64,000 nt of DNA. Origin: Sistotremastrum niveocremeum HHB9708. Taxonomy: Eukaryota; Basidiomycota; Agaricomycetes; Sistotremastrales; Sistotremastraceae. Under the pieces are notes generated by a model that worked only from the letters and a program-made list of their open reading frames with translations, searched no databases and had not been told where the DNA came from. Each line of letters opens with the position of its first letter. Position 1 is the first letter of the stretch. A program made the translations under genes and the position numbers. The stretch spans positions 270,097 to 334,096 of the forward strand of contig KV419420.1 of NCBI GenBank assembly GCA_001630475.1, given 5' to 3'. Shown piece by piece: positions 36,217 through 49,729 of this stretch.

Positions 36217-39200
36217 ATGCCAGACATGCCTCTTGTGCATTCTCAGTCTCTTTCTGGAGCCTTGATCACCACTCAACCGATCCTAGAGACTCCAGCCATG
36301 TCGCTGCATACTGATCCTACGGCCCAAGAGCCCCAAATTATAACGACAAATTTCGCCGACAAAGACCAGGCACCTCGAATGAACGTAGATGAGACCGAGG
36401 ACAAGCAAAACGCTGATGATTCTGACTCTGATGTCAGCACCGACGAAGAGTCAGAAGAACGGCTGGCGAATCCTTGTGAAGATATCGGGGTACGTTGACT
36501 GTCCTTCAGACATTTTATATACTAATCAAAATCGCAACAGACTGCTTTAACTGCTGCTCTCGCCCAAAAATCGACCGGTGAATCCAAGGGCACGTTCGCA
36601 TTCGCACATACATTCAATCTTGCTCCCACCCCTGGACTCAATGTGGCCGGTGTTGGAGAGATTTCTCTGCCTCTGAGAAGCCGGGACGCTCAGGAGCTTA
36701 TTAGTGTCTGCGAGCTAGCACCATTTGGGAAAGGAGATAAAACTGTTGTTGATACAGAGGTGCGGAATACCTGGGAAGTTGGTGGGGATAAAGTATGTGC
36801 CTCTCTAGACTCTTTCCCGATGGGCAGAGCTAACTTATTATCAGGTTACTTTCGAGAATCCTCAGTGGGACTCATGGTTCAAGAGCTCTGTAATCCCCGA
36901 AATCACACAGCAGCTTGGCGTAGCTTCAATCTCCAACTGGGAACTATACAAACTTCTTCTATACGAGACCGGATCCCAGTAAGTTGCTGGGTTCAGACGG
37001 GCGCTTATGATATTGACGAACATGTAGCTTTCGCCCTCATCAAGAGTTCGTCTCATATAATCCTTATCTCGAGAAGATCACTGATGTATTTCTTCTTCAG
37101 CACCGAAAAGGCCAAGGGCATGTTTGCCACTGTCGTCATCGTGCTTCCGTCAGCCTTTGAGGGCGGTGAACTCCATACGTCGCACAACGATCAAACGAAA
37201 ATATTCGACGTATCCAAAGACAGCAAGTTTGGCACTTCTATCCTCGCTTGGTATACCGACGTCCGTCACGAGATCAAATCAATCACAAGCGGATACCGGC
37301 TCGCCCTGTCTTTCAACTTGATGGCCCCTACCGGCATACCTCGTCCAGGTCTATCTGGATTCTCTCCAACAGTAGCGGCAGTCCGCCATGTGTTACTTTC
37401 ATGGCGACGGGCTTCGCGCGCACCTGACAAGCTCATTTATCTCCTCGAACATGAGTACTCGTCATTCGGCTTCGAGAATGGGATCCTCAAAGGGTCCGAT
37501 GTGCACACAGTCAACATCCTACGTTCTCTTGCGAAGGAATGTCGATTTAAGGTCTATTTCGCCTCGGCGAAGTTACATGTTCGTGGAGATGCCAATGGAT
37601 ATGAGGACGAATACGAGATGGGGGATGATCCGTGTTCGTCTTTAACGCTCGAGAATGTCATCGATGTCAACGGACGACCCGCCAAATTCTCCATCGATAA
37701 TGTGGAGTTCGAGCATCCCGAAGACTTTATACCGCGTGGCTTGGATACGGGAGCTCCGGATGATGAAGAGTACGAAGGGTACATGGGTAATGTGTGTTTG
37801 GTATTCTTCGCAGTGTTCCGATCGCTGATCTGTTTTGGTTCTAGCATGCGGGAGAGCTTCAATATTGTGAGTGTTCTTCTGATATCTTGAATTGAGACGT
37901 ATTGAATCATTAAAGGGTATAACAAGACTGTTGTGTTGCTGTGGCCCAGAAACCGACATGAAGACGTGTTAGGTGACGAATGGTTGGAGGGAGCTGCGGC
38001 AAAGCTGCAAAATTCGACTTCGACTTCACCGACATCACGGGAGCGGAAGCTAGTAGAACGAGTCATAAGCCGCTTTGAAGGAGGAGCAGATCATGACTTT
38101 GCTTGTCATGAACTCTGTATGGCGGCTATTCGGTGGAAAGATTGCGATCTTTTCGTGCGCGCCGCTAGAGCAGGAGGAGTTGACCGTCGAACATCGGAAT
38201 CACCGATTTTGAGCAATCAAGAGCTGATTGATGCTATACGCGCTTTGGGCTTTCAATCGGTCAATGAATTGTAAGCCTCGCCTTTGTTGTTGATTCAGAT
38301 CTTCTTACGATTTATCAGGATATCCGAAATCATCGCCAAATGTCGAACCAACGCCTTCGCTTTCGCCCTGATCACATCGCTCTCGGATTCTGACCTTGCG
38401 GAAAATTCTGATGTCAAATCTTGGTGTGAAGCTCAGCGAAAATACGTTCTCGAACACTTGAAAATGGCGATACCGGACGACGTGAAAATTTTCGTCGGCG
38501 TTGGCCGAGCCGAAGGCATCGCCTTCATCGAGTCCACGTAAGCGCTCCCTCAATGCTTTCCGACTCCTCTCTAATCGCAATCGCAGTATCATTCCACAGC
38601 TTTTATCTCTGGAATGCAGTCAAGATTTCTGGATCGCGTTTCTCGAAGGATTGCATGCCGATCGGGACGCGATCGGTCCTTCGGCACAAGCAGTCAACGA
38701 AGTTCTCAGAACCACCCTGACGTCCTTCTTGCAACGCACCGATCCCATTCGTATCAAGAAACCCGCGGAGATGTATCAGCCTCCCAAATATAGCGCTCGA
38801 TCCACGATCGATTTGATCCGACTCTGCATCACTGTTCAAGAGCCAGAATCCTGCTCGATCATCTTTGACAAAATGAAGACATATTACGATGAAAATCCTC
38901 GATTCAGGGATGCACTTGTATTGCAAGTGTATCGACCAGTCATTGCGGCGCTCACATCCTTCCAACATCCGCCCTCGTCAGTCAACCTTGATGGATCTCC
39001 GTTCGGATCCTTCTTAGAGACGATCGCACCTGATGTCATGCGTTTGAAGATCGATGAGCAGAAAGCAGACGAGTGGAAAGGTGTCATCGAGCAGCGAGAT
39101 GGTGTACAGCGGAAGGAATGGCGTTCCTAGCTTCCAAGTGCGTCTTGCCGTTTCTTGTTTATCTACCGTACACTAATTCCCATTATCACTAGGATCAAGG

Positions 39201-40400
39201 CGTGCTTTGAAGGCCCGAGAGCTAATCCTGGGCTATCTTCGACGCTAGCGAAGCTTCTGAAAGATACTTGGTCCACCAGTCCTTCCGCCGAAAACATCGT
39301 TGCCATCCAGAAACTGACCCAATCTCTGCTCGACATTTCGATTTCAAATGCAGACATTCTCTTTGCGCCACCTCCGAAGTCGTATCTACAATCTGTGCCG
39401 CCTCCCGATCCTTTAAAGAACGCGAAGGATCTTCTGAGACTCTGTTTCGAGACCGATAACGGGCCGATCTCATCTGTACTCTTCTCTCGCCTCCAGTCTC
39501 CGAAGAAGAATATCCCAGCACATTTCATCAACATAGCCCTCCCGATGATCGCCGTCCTCAGCGAAGAATTGGCGTCTCACAATATACTCATATCCTCAAA
39601 TCCGTATGCTACGTTGTGTCGCAGTACCATCACCACATTTGTGGATAAGATTATGGGACCTCGACCAGCTGCCAATGGACCAACATTAGCTCAGAAATTA
39701 GCAGGTCTAGGATGTCATTGTGTCCCTTGCACCGAAATGAGGAATCTCCTTGAAGGCGAAGACTCCACGGTTATAATCCGACGAACCGCGAAGGATCGCA
39801 AGCACCTAGAACAGCAGCTGAAGAAATCTCGACTAGGATTGACATATACGACGGTCGAAAACTGTAGTCCTTATGGTCTCGAAGTGAGGCTTCTGTGTTT
39901 TGTCGTCTTGACTGGGCTGATGGCTCACCGAATTCCAGATCACCAAGCCGCATACGCTCATTAGTCTTGCCACGTGGAGTGATCGCCGGAAGATCGCAGT
40001 TGATGCAGTCAATGCCATCGGTTCTCCGGAAGCTCAGCAAGCTGTGCTCGCCTCTGACTATGCTCGCGTCCTTGGTATATTGGACATCCCTACTGCACCC
40101 TTAATAAATCCGCCGCTCCCGACACCGATTACGAAGTCCACGGCGCTCAATCCCATGAGCTCTTCTACTGCAATTCCCAGCCCTCATCCTCAACCACCAT
40201 TTCCTGCCCAATCTAAAGCTACTTTGCCGATTCAACCTTCGTTCGTCGACCCTACTGCTCCCAAATCCGGCACGAAAAGAGCGTTGCCTAGTGTTGGCGC
40301 TCTCACAGCTCAGACACCTCGAAAACGAAGCAAGGCGGCTTCTGATATGGTGATCGATCTGTGTACACCTTCTCCCTCACCCAAGAAGAAAGCTTCGTAA
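36217..40400 (+). CDS. G6: 2OG-Fe(II) oxygenase, active site intact, probable frameshift
   Basis: Array member. ATG at 36217 (MPDMPLVHSQS), acidic N-terminus ending STDEESEERLANPCEDIG. The micro-exon 37028-37045 (18 nt) encodes FRPHQ and splices to D, so PHQD is intact. The distal motif is VRHEI..ITSGYR. The micro-exon is followed by a non-consensus donor GTTCGT. The C-half has GCHCVPC, ITKPHTLISLATW and a tail PRKRSKAASDMVIDLCTPSP. In the ninth exon the frame breaks near 39088-39093. Upstream the reading is ADEWKGVIE; downstream the homologous AARWCTAEGMAFLASK lies in another frame, consistent with loss of one base. The gene is either newly broken, giving a protein without the last third, or this is a sequence error. 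Everything else is open. Confidence 0.7.
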
Positions 40401-40783
40401 TCGATTCACTCATGCTTCATCCCATCCACACCTGATTATGGGTTCCTTTCATGGTATTTTGATAACCCACTCACATAGATAGATCTGTCATGTCATCGTT
40501 GCATTTGGATCATGTGTCACTGTGCTTATTGATTTCTCTGATCTGTAAATTATCTTAGCAATAGAGCTTGTTCGTATTTTTGACAGAATTTTTGACAACT
40601 CGTTGCGGAGATCCGTGACGCCACGTTATGTCACAATCCGGGCCTCATCCTTCGTCTCCAGTCTCGACTGGCATTACACCCACCTTTTCTTGGATTTATG
40701 GCAGTCTGAACAGTGCAGGCATTGGATGATACAGAACTCTGCCCCGATACGGACACTAAAGATCTCTCCGTGTCTGATTGGCC
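40401..40783. other. Spacer G6-G7
   Basis: About 380 bp with the G6 3' UTR and the G7 promoter element at 40615. Nothing else is seen. Confidence 0.55.
40615..40634 (+). promoter_or_regulatory. Two-part GTGAC element, G7
   Basis: GTGAC-GCCACGTTAT-GTCAC, inverted form with 10-nt spacing. This is the only copy whose core lacks CGCG. It lies about 150 bp before the ATG. Confidence 0.5.
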
Positions 40784-43700
40784 ATGGTGCCAAACGTAAC
40801 ATCGACTAGCGGGGAGGCTGCTACCAGCGAGCCTGAAACTACAGGCCCTCAAGGAGAACAAGGCGTAGATAAAGTCCAATCCACCGGTCTTAATGACACT
40901 TCATCTGTCCCAGAGGACGTTTCGATGTCCGAACAAGTCCTAGGCGAAGAGGATGTCATCCCAGTGGGGGATGCAGAGGCAGATGACGATGATACATATG
41001 TCAGCACCGACGAAGAAAGTGAAGAGAAAATAGACAAGCCTTGTAAAGACATCAAGGTACCCATGAATCTCTCTCTGCGAGCCGGAACTCATTTTCGTAT
41101 TGGTCATATTAGGCCGGTCTCACTGCTGCGCTCTCCGCGAAGACTTCTGGTGAATTTAAAGGGACGTTCGCCTTCTCGCACACGTACAATATCGCACCCA
41201 CCCCTGGATTGAATATCGCGGGATTTGGACCGCTTCCTCTCCCTTTGACGGAGCGTGATGCTAAGGCACTTATCGACGTCTGCGAACTGGCTCCATTCGG
41301 AAAAGCAGAGCGGACTATTGTCGATAAGCAAGTGCGAGATACATGGGAGATCGATGCCGCCAAGGTCAACTTCTGCTTTCTCTTTCTTCCGTATGACATC
41401 CGCTCATCGATTATCAGGTGACTTTCCAGAATCCTCACTGGGAACCCTGGTTCAAGACTGTAGTCATACCTCAAATCTCTCAAAGCCTTGGCGTGGCTTC
41501 GATATCAAATTGGGAGCTTTACAAGTTGCTATTATACGAAGAGGGGTCCCAGTAAGTGATCATGATATCCGGGCGCCTACCTCTGTTTAAGACGGATTTA
41601 GCTTTCTTCCCCACCAAGAGTGAGTCGTCAGTCATGCTTCGGTCATCTTGTCTTACTCACGCGACGCGTTCAGCACAGAAAAGTGTGAGGGCATGTTTGC
41701 AACAGCCGTCATCGTTCTTCCTTCGGCTTTCGAAGGCGGTCAACTCCACTTGTCACACAGCGGCCAGGAGAAGATCCTCGACGTAGCGGGCGATAGCGGC
41801 TTCAGTACTTCCATTCTAGGATGGTATACCGACGTTCGTCACGAAGTCAAGCCCATTGTCAGCGGATACCGACTCGCTCTTTCCTTCAATTTAATGGCGC
41901 CAACGGGCGCACCCCGACCCAGTCTATCGCGTTACTCCAAGACGGTGGCTGCTGTTCGTCATGTTTTGATGTCCTGGAGACAAAATCCCACAGCACTAAA
42001 GAAGCTAGTCTATCTTCTAGATCACGAATACTCATCGTTCGGTTTTGGAAACGGAATTCTAAAGGGAGCGGACGCTTATAAAGTCGACATCTTACGTTTG
42101 CTGGCTAAACCATGTCGATTTAAGATATATTTTGCAACTGCAAAATTATATATCAAAGGCGATGCGATGGCAGAGAGCGAAGAATACTACGAGATGGGAG
42201 AAGACCCTGAAGTGTCTTTCACGGTCGAGAACATCGTGGATATCAACGGAAGTCCAGCCGACTTTTCGCAAGACGTAGTCGGCTTGTCTCATCCGGATGA
42301 TTTCGTCCCATGTGGTCTGGATGACCGAGAGCATAGCAAAGAAGAGTATCAAGGATATATGGGAAACGTAAGCCTTCGTCTTGTCTTACATTGATTTGCG
42401 TACTAAATGACTTGTAATCTGTAGTCCGGTGGCGAACTAGAATACTGTGAGAATTCCTTGTCTCTGCTTCCGTACCGCTTCCTCATTTCTGGACTTGCAG
42501 GGTACAACAAGACTGTCGTCATATTGTGGCCAAGAAATCAACATGAAAATATATTGGGTGATGTTTGGTTTCAAGGTGCAGCAGCCAAATTAAGAACGTC
42601 GACATCCGCAATCGCTACTAGACGAGAAAAGAAGCTATGGGAGCACCTGGTCCAACGCTTGGAGGGTGGATCCACGAATGATAGCGCATGTCGTGAAGTT
42701 TGCAGAGCTGCCGTGAGGTGGAAGAACCGAGATTTTTTCATGCGGGCTGCCAGGGCCGGAGATCTTCCTGGGCGGTCGTCGGGGTTTGAAACTCTGAGTC
42801 ACGAGGAGTTGATAGACGCGACGTTTGCTCTTGGGTTTCAGGCCTTAAAACCACTGTAATTCGTCCCGTTTATCTTCCTTGAGTGTGTCTGACAAGTCGA
42901 CGCATCAACAGATTAACTGAAATCCTTGCGAAAAGCCGATCCAACGCGTACAGTTTCACTCTTATCGCATCAATCTCGGACTCCAGAGCATCACACGATC
43001 TGCATCTGGCTGAAGTCAAAAACTGGTGCGACGAGCAGCACGATTTTGCTATAAAGAATCTCAAAGTCGCGACTCCTCCTGATGTCGAAGTGTTCCTCGG
43101 CATTAGCCGTAAGAAAGGAATTGATTTTATCCGCTCTATGTAGGTTCTCACTAAGCGAAAGGGTGACGCGTTCACTAACTTTCATTCCAGCATCCTGCCG
43201 CAGCTGTTGGCACTTAACTGCCCCCAAAACTTCTGGGTCTCTTTCTTGAAAGAACTACACTCCGAACGAACTACAATATCGCCTTCGGCAGACGCCGTCG
43301 ATGACGTGGTCAAAAGCACCGTGAACTCCGTACTACAAACCCTCGAACCGATTTGCTCGAAACGTCAGAAAACGGAATCAACTGGACTTAAATTTCAGAG
43401 ACTACGACCTCAACCCCTAGCGTACGATCCTCAACCGACTCTTGAGCTTATTCGGCTCTGCGCAATTGTCCAGTGTCCAGAAGCGTACACGATCATCTTC
43501 GACAAAATTCGAGCATATCATGGAGAAGATCCTGCGCGGCGTTCGACCTTGGCATCACATGTGTATCGACCAGTCCTAGCGACGCTCTTGTCTTTGACTG
43601 CTGCCCCGTACTCAATCAATTTAAACACCCCAATCTTCCTTCCTATCCTAGGCATGATCGGAGGTGAAATCGTAGATGCCCAGATCGACGATTCAAAATT

Positions 43701-45016
43701 CGTCAACTGGAAATTGATGATTGAGGCTGCTAAGTGGTGTGGAGAGAAGGGTGTCAAGAGTCTACAGTCCAGGCATGCAATCTCCGCTGTCATCGAGACG
43801 TAATATCAGCTGACCATGCTATCCAGAATCTTGACCAGTATTAATGCCGCAACGATTCCTTCCGATATGCAGATCGCACTTGTTAAGCTGTTAAGACAAG
43901 CATGGCCCATCAGCTCTGAATCGGAACATCTCTTCGCCGTTCAGGGGCTCATCACCACTGTTGTCAAGAGTGCAGTTGCGAAGGGAGTCGTCGTCATCGG
44001 GCCATCACAACTCGTGTTGTCGAAGTCTATGCCTATTCTCGTTGAGAACGCAAAGAAGCTCCTCTTACTCTGCCTCGATTCAGCGAATGCTCCAGTTGCA
44101 TCTGAGCTTCTATCGCGTTTGAAGTCACCCAAAAATATTCCAGCGCAGCTTATCCATGTGGCAGTTCCATTCATCACATCTCTTCGTCAAATTCTCGATA
44201 CTCACAACATTGACATCGCTGGAGAGCCGTATGGTGAATTCTGCCGAACCACGATTATCATGTTCATAGACAAGTTACTGGGACCCCAGCCGGCTGCTGA
44301 TTCTTCGAAGATGCAGAGGAAGCTCGACAATCTGGTGTGCCAGTGCAAGCTTTGTCAGGAGGTAAAGAAGCGCCTCGCCACCGAGGACCCCGCCATCGTG
44401 ATCGTGGCGACTACAAAAGAGTTACCCCACTTGGAGAAGTCAATCAAAGGGTTATCATCTGCTTTGATCGTTCGAGAAATATCAAAGGATCGTCAATTTG
44501 GCCTCGAGGTAAGCACGTTCACTCGAATCGATAGGCCACATTTCCGAAGTTCGCTCATGCACTTCACAGGTCACGAAGGCTTATCCTTTCTTAAGCTTCT
44601 CCGCGTGGACTGTACGAAGGGAGATTGCGGTGAATGCAGTCAATGCGATTGGCCCCCCTGAGATCCAGCGAGCGATTTTTGGCGATGAGTACCTTCGGGT
44701 AGTTCGGCTTCTCGGCATCCCGGCTGCAGACTGCGTCATCGAACAGGGTACCTCAAGCTTAGTGCAGATTCCGCGATCAGATACAGACACAGCGACCGCT
44801 TCAGCTTCTACTACGAACTTACCAAATTCCAGTCTTACACAGTCACCAAAATCCACCTCTGTCCCCACTGTCGATCCTCAGGTCGGCTTGAAAAGGGTCC
44901 TTCCCAGCGACGCAACTGCTGATTTGACGACACCTCGTAAACGAAGCAAAGCCGTGACTGAAGATATCATAGACCTATGCACGCCCTCGCCTTCTCCAAA
45001 GAAAAGCGCATCTTGA
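40784..45016 (+). CDS. G7: 2OG-Fe(II) oxygenase, active site intact
   Basis: Array member. ATG at 40784 (MVPNVTSTSGEAATS), acidic region ending STDEESEEKIDKPCKDIK. The N-domain has APTPGLNIAGFGPLPLPLTE and WEIDAAK. The micro-exon 41602-41619 (18 nt) encodes FLPHQ and splices to D. The distal motif VRHEV..IVSGYR is complete. VVILWPRNQHENILGDVWF, the CQCKLC cluster and a tail PRKRSKAVTEDIIDLCTPSP follow. The ninth intron (after LQS, about 43770) appears to start with GC (GCATGC) instead of GT. If that splice is not used, the protein ends early at ..AVIET. Otherwise the frame is open to 45016. Confidence 0.75.
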
Positions 45017-45213
45017 TGCACAATGCGGCAACGCAGTTTCCCTTGTCCACGTTATATCATTGGCATTACTATTCGTAATTATATATATAACGATCGAATA
45101 CTTTAGTTTAAGATTTTTCTTTGGTGTTGGACTTTAAGCTGGTGGCGTTGAGTTCCCATCGAAAGCGTGGTGCTGACTTCGCCTGTCCAAACATTGACAT
45201 GACACGAAAGTAG

Positions 45214-45239
45214 TGACAACGCGGTGTGACAACGTGACC
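45214..45239 (+). promoter_or_regulatory. Two-part GTGAC element, G8
   Basis: GTGAC-AACGCGGT-GTGAC (45214-45231), direct form with 8-nt spacing, plus a third GTGAC at 45235-45239. It starts about 100 bp before the ATG at 45315. Confidence 0.6.
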
Positions 45240-45314
45240 TTCTCCCATCAACTTGAAGCCTGAGTGCTCCAACCCATCCCGTCGTACTTTGCTGCGCGTT
45301 AGTACACTTTTGAA

Positions 45315-48300
45315 ATGAAGAGACCAGTAAATCGAGCGACCACCACTGGTGTTAGTCCGCCAACGCACCACGCTCATCCACCAAATCCGTCCATGGCACA
45401 GTCAACACACGAAGACGAGGAAGACGATGAAGATGAAGACGAAAGCGATTCTGATGAGAGCACCGACGACGAGCTTGAGGAGAAGGTTTCAAATCCCTGT
45501 GAAGACATTAGAGTACGTCGTTCTCTTTGACTACCGAATTGCGGTTCAGCTTGTCTTTACGTAGGCTGGGCTGGTAGCAGCATTTAATATTAAATCCACT
45601 TCGACAACCCAAGGCACTTTTGCGTTCTCTAAATCATATCAGGATGCTCCTGTGCCTGGACTACGCGTCCTAAGTCTAGGCCGGGTGGCTCTTCCCTTGG
45701 ACAAGAACAGTGCCCAGAAACTCATTGGGGTATGCACACCGGCTCCGTTCGGGAAGGGGGAAAGGAAGATTGTGGATAAGAACGCTCGAGATACATGGGA
45801 GCTCACCCCGGACAAGGTACGCGAGATCTTGAGCCCAAAAGCATTGTTTGTTGAAGCCACTACCTTCCGCAAGGTGTCCTTCGACGATGGTGATTGGGAT
45901 TCTTGGTTAAAGACCACGGTCATTCCGCAGGTCAATCGCCAACTAGGAGTGTCATCCACTGTCGGATGTGAGTTCTACAAGCTGCTAGTCTATGAACAAG
46001 GCTCCCAGTGAGTATTCATCTCGTCTTCCATAAAGTTCGAAATGATAGGAAATTGCCGAATGTTTAGCTCTCTGCCTCATCAAGAGTCAGCATCTCTTAT
46101 CACTCTCAAAGTTTCATATTCATGATGTTCAACCCATTTACAGTACCGAGAAATCGAAGGGGATGTTCGGCACGCTCATCATTGTCCTGCCTTCAGCCTT
46201 CCAAGGAGGCCAACTTCACGTGTCTCATAGCGGCGAGAAGAAAATCTTTGATATAGCAGAAGATAGCAAATTCTCCACTTCGGTCATGGCCTGGTATAGC
46301 GATGTCCGACACGAAGTCAAGCATATCACCAGCGGATACCGTTTAGTACTCTGCTACAATCTCATCGCGCCAACCGGAAGCCCACGTCCCGGTCTTCCTG
46401 ATCACTCTCAAACTGTCTCCGCAGTCCGCCACGTTCTCATGTCATGGCGTCAGAACTTCGCCGGGTCCACGCCGGATAAACTCGCCTATACTCTCAGTCA
46501 CAAATATTCTTCGTTTGGTCTCGGAATTGGCGTTTTGAAGGGTGCCGACGCTCAAAAAGTCGATATATTGCGTTCTTTGGCTAAGAAGTGCCGATTCAAG
46601 ATTTATCTGGCGTCGGTCAGGCTTCATCTCATCGGCGGGGCGGAAGGGTACGACGGCTACTACGGAGACGACGACACCGATGACGAGCACAAAAGAGACA
46701 TGGAGTCTGTCTCGAAGGAAAACTTGACCATCGAGAACGTGGTTGATCTTGATGGAGAGAAACCGGGTTTTACGGGTGGCGATTTGGTTCTTAAGAATCA
46801 CTATCATTTCCTCCCATGCTTATTAGATGCCGGGAAGCCCGACAGAGAGGAATATCATGAGAGAGGTATGGCGAATGTGAGTTCATCAATTCTCAATCGT
46901 TTCTCTTTACTAACGAGAGACCTTTCAGGAGGGTGAAGAAATCGAATATTGTGATGTTTCCCCGGACGTCCATTTCTGACCGGTCTGGCTAATCTTTGGT
47001 CTATGCAGGGTTCAGACACAACGTCATTCTGATCTGGCCTCGAAATCGACATGATGCAGTCTTGGGTGTAGATTGGCTTGCGCGTGCATTCGGGAGACTA
47101 GTGTGTTCGACCTCTACGTCGGCTACGCCTCGAGAACAGAAGTTGATGGAGCGAGTGTTAGTCCGCATCGAGAGCGAACCAAGCTCAGATAAATATTTTC
47201 CTGAGCTGTTCAAAGCGGCGATAAGTTGGAAGGATATCAAGCTTTGGCTTCACATCGCCCGTGTAGCTAAAATCGAGACCCGACCTTCGGTTCTCACTTG
47301 TCAACAGCTGACAGACGCAGCTGTGGATCTTGGATTCGATAAACTGCAACCTTTGTGAGTGACACTCTTGACACACGCTTCATGCTTATACTGACCTTGC
47401 TGCAGAATGACCAATATCATTTTCTTGTCTCCGTCCAACGCGTATCGTTTCAATCTCGTTGCTGTCTTTGCCGAATCGAAACTCTCCAAACAAGCAGCTG
47501 TCGCAGCCTGGTGTGATGCGCAACGACAGCTCATCATCGAAACCTTGAAAGTTGCAACGCAGGATGACGTTCAGCCTTTGATTGCCATTGCTCGATCTAA
47601 AGGGATTTCTTTCATTCAATCTAGGTACATTTTGCGCAATCAATGGAGCTTGAACATGCTTACTCATATAATTCACACAGAATTACCCCCCAACTATTAT
47701 CTTTAGACTGCAAACGGTCCTTCTGGTTTACTTTCCTCGAGGAGCTTGTTGGGCAAAGAGACGCGATTGGCCCCTCGGCTCAAAAAGTTGCCGACGTGGT
47801 CAAAGCGACGCTTACGTCACTGCTACAGAAACTTGATCCCTTGACGCTGAAGCCTCGGAATCGGCGTCGCTTCTACGAAAGTACACACGAATATGACACA
47901 CAAGCAACCATGCAGCTACTCAAGACGTGCTTCAAGTTGGATTGCTCAGATCTAGCCTCCATCGTCCTCGGAAAATTGATGAGGAAAAATAACGAAGGAG
48001 ATGAGAGAATCCGCAAGCTACGAACGTCCCAAGTTTATCAGCCGGTCATGACGGCACTAATCTCTTTCACGAAGCCTCCTTATTCGATCAATCTCGAGAA
48101 TCCGCCCTACGCTGATTTCATCAAGATGGTGGCTACTGATGTCGTCGACATCAGCCTGGGTCGATGGAATACGGATTGGGGAGCAGCGATTCATGCTACA
48201 AAGATCCTCAAAGCCCAAGGGATTGCGCTTTTGAGTACCAAGTGAGTGCGCTCACGTCATCCTTCTTGATAAACTCATGGATTGTATTTTTAAGGGTCAT

Positions 48301-49562
48301 GGCCTACTTGAAGCAACGTGACATCAATGCCGACTTCCCCCCAACAATGGCCAGGCTTTTGAAGAAGGAATGGCCTTACAGTGCAGCTACGGAAGAAGGC
48401 GCTGCAGTACAGAAACTGATCCAGAATCTCGTCATCGCTGCACTTTCGCGAGCCAAGGTCCTATTCGAAGAATACAAAATCCCGTCATATTCACGGTCAC
48501 ATCCCGACTTCTTGAGAGGTCCAAAGGACCTCCTTCTTCTATGTCTCGATACCAATAATGCTGCCTTGGCATCCAGACTTCTCACACGCCTGCGGGCGCC
48601 AAAGAAGGACGAAAAGCAGCACTTTACCCATGTAGCTGTACCATTCATCAGTATTCTTTGCACAGAACTGGTATCCCGGCGTATCCAAATATCCTCTGAT
48701 CCATACGGCGAGTTCTGTCATGATGTCTTGGTCGCCTTCGTCGACAAAGTCCTTGGACCCCGACCTCCTGCGAATGGACCTCCTCCGCGCGAGCTACTAG
48801 CGCAGATGGGATGCCAGGGAGGGTGCAAATTGTGCAATGATATGATCGGGCTCCTTACGAGGGAAGGATCTGAGCTCACGATCGAAATCAGGCGCCCTGA
48901 GAAGGATCGTAAGCACCTCCAACGTCAAGCAGCTGCTTCTCGCCTTGGGTTTACATTCGGTACCATCCGTGATCATTCACCGTATGGTCTTCAGGTATGC
49001 CGGACCTCTTATCCTTGAGACAATAGAACTAATTTACCGCCTTAAGATCACCAAACCAGCTTCGCTAACCGCTTTGCCTGTCTGGAATGACCGAAAGAAC
49101 CTGGTTTGTTCAGTGATCAAGGACATCCATCATAAGGAGCTTCAAGGTATCTTGCGAGACGATTATGGTCGTATTATGGCCCTACTTGGTTTAGCTACGG
49201 TTCCCCCGATTCCAGGCGCGAATCCTACAGCGCCGACGGAAGCGACCATTCCCTCAGGACAGCCCACCCAGCAGCATCCTCAAACGAATACTGAGCGAAC
49301 CCAGACGAAAACTGCCAGTGCTCCTGGACCGGATAATTCGTCAGGTTCAGCGCCTACCGGCAAGGAGAACAAAAGACCTGCGTCGACGTTTGAAATACTT
49401 CTTACCCCAAGGAAACGGAGGAAGACAAACTCCGCTACAATCGTTCAAGTTGATCCTTGCATTCCTTCGCCGACGTTTGAGATACTTCTTACCCCAAGGA
49501 AACCGAGGAAGACGAAGTCTGCTGCAATCATTGATCTTTGCAGTCCTTCACCCGTGAAGTAG
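45315..49562 (+). CDS. G8: 2OG-Fe(II) oxygenase, active site intact
   Basis: Array member. ATG at 45315 (MKRPVNRATTTG); a second in-frame ATG at 45393 (MAQSTHEDEEDD) could be used instead. Acidic region, then NPCEDIR, APVPGLRVLSLG, FGKGERKIVDK. The micro-exon 46068-46085 (18 nt) encodes SLPHQ and splices to D. The distal motif is VRHEV..ITSGYR. The 22-nt second micro-exon is present. In the C-half MGCQGGCKLC is the Cys cluster and ITKPASL follows. The tail is duplicated: two 87-bp units, 49386-49472 and 49473-49559, each encode TFEILLTPRK.. The first unit has drifted (VQVDPCIPSP) and the second ends AAIIDLCSPSPVK. The frame is open throughout. Confidence 0.8.
49386..49559 (+). repeat. 87-bp tandem duplication in the G8 tail
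   Basis: Two in-frame units of 87 bp (29 codons) sit at the end of G8: 49386-49472 and 49473-49559. Both begin ACGTTTGA.ATACTTCTTACC. It doubles the basic nuclear-type patch. Only the second unit keeps the terminal IIDLC motif. Confidence 0.9.
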
Positions 49563-49729
49563 AGTATGTACAACGCTGCTTGATCTTCGCTGGCTATTGC
49601 TTCCATTATCTGTCTCAATTGTTCTCTTAATTTCTTGGAACATAGTACCACTATGTACTTCTTGTATTTACTCTGCCAACTATTCGGAGTTCGGTATACA
49701 TTCTATTCAATAGTGTCCGTCCGAACCTA

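Noticed and set aside
45214-45239. GTGAC direct repeats as a CRISPR or satellite array
   Set aside because: Only two or three short units per site, always upstream of a gene; a regulatory element is the better reading.
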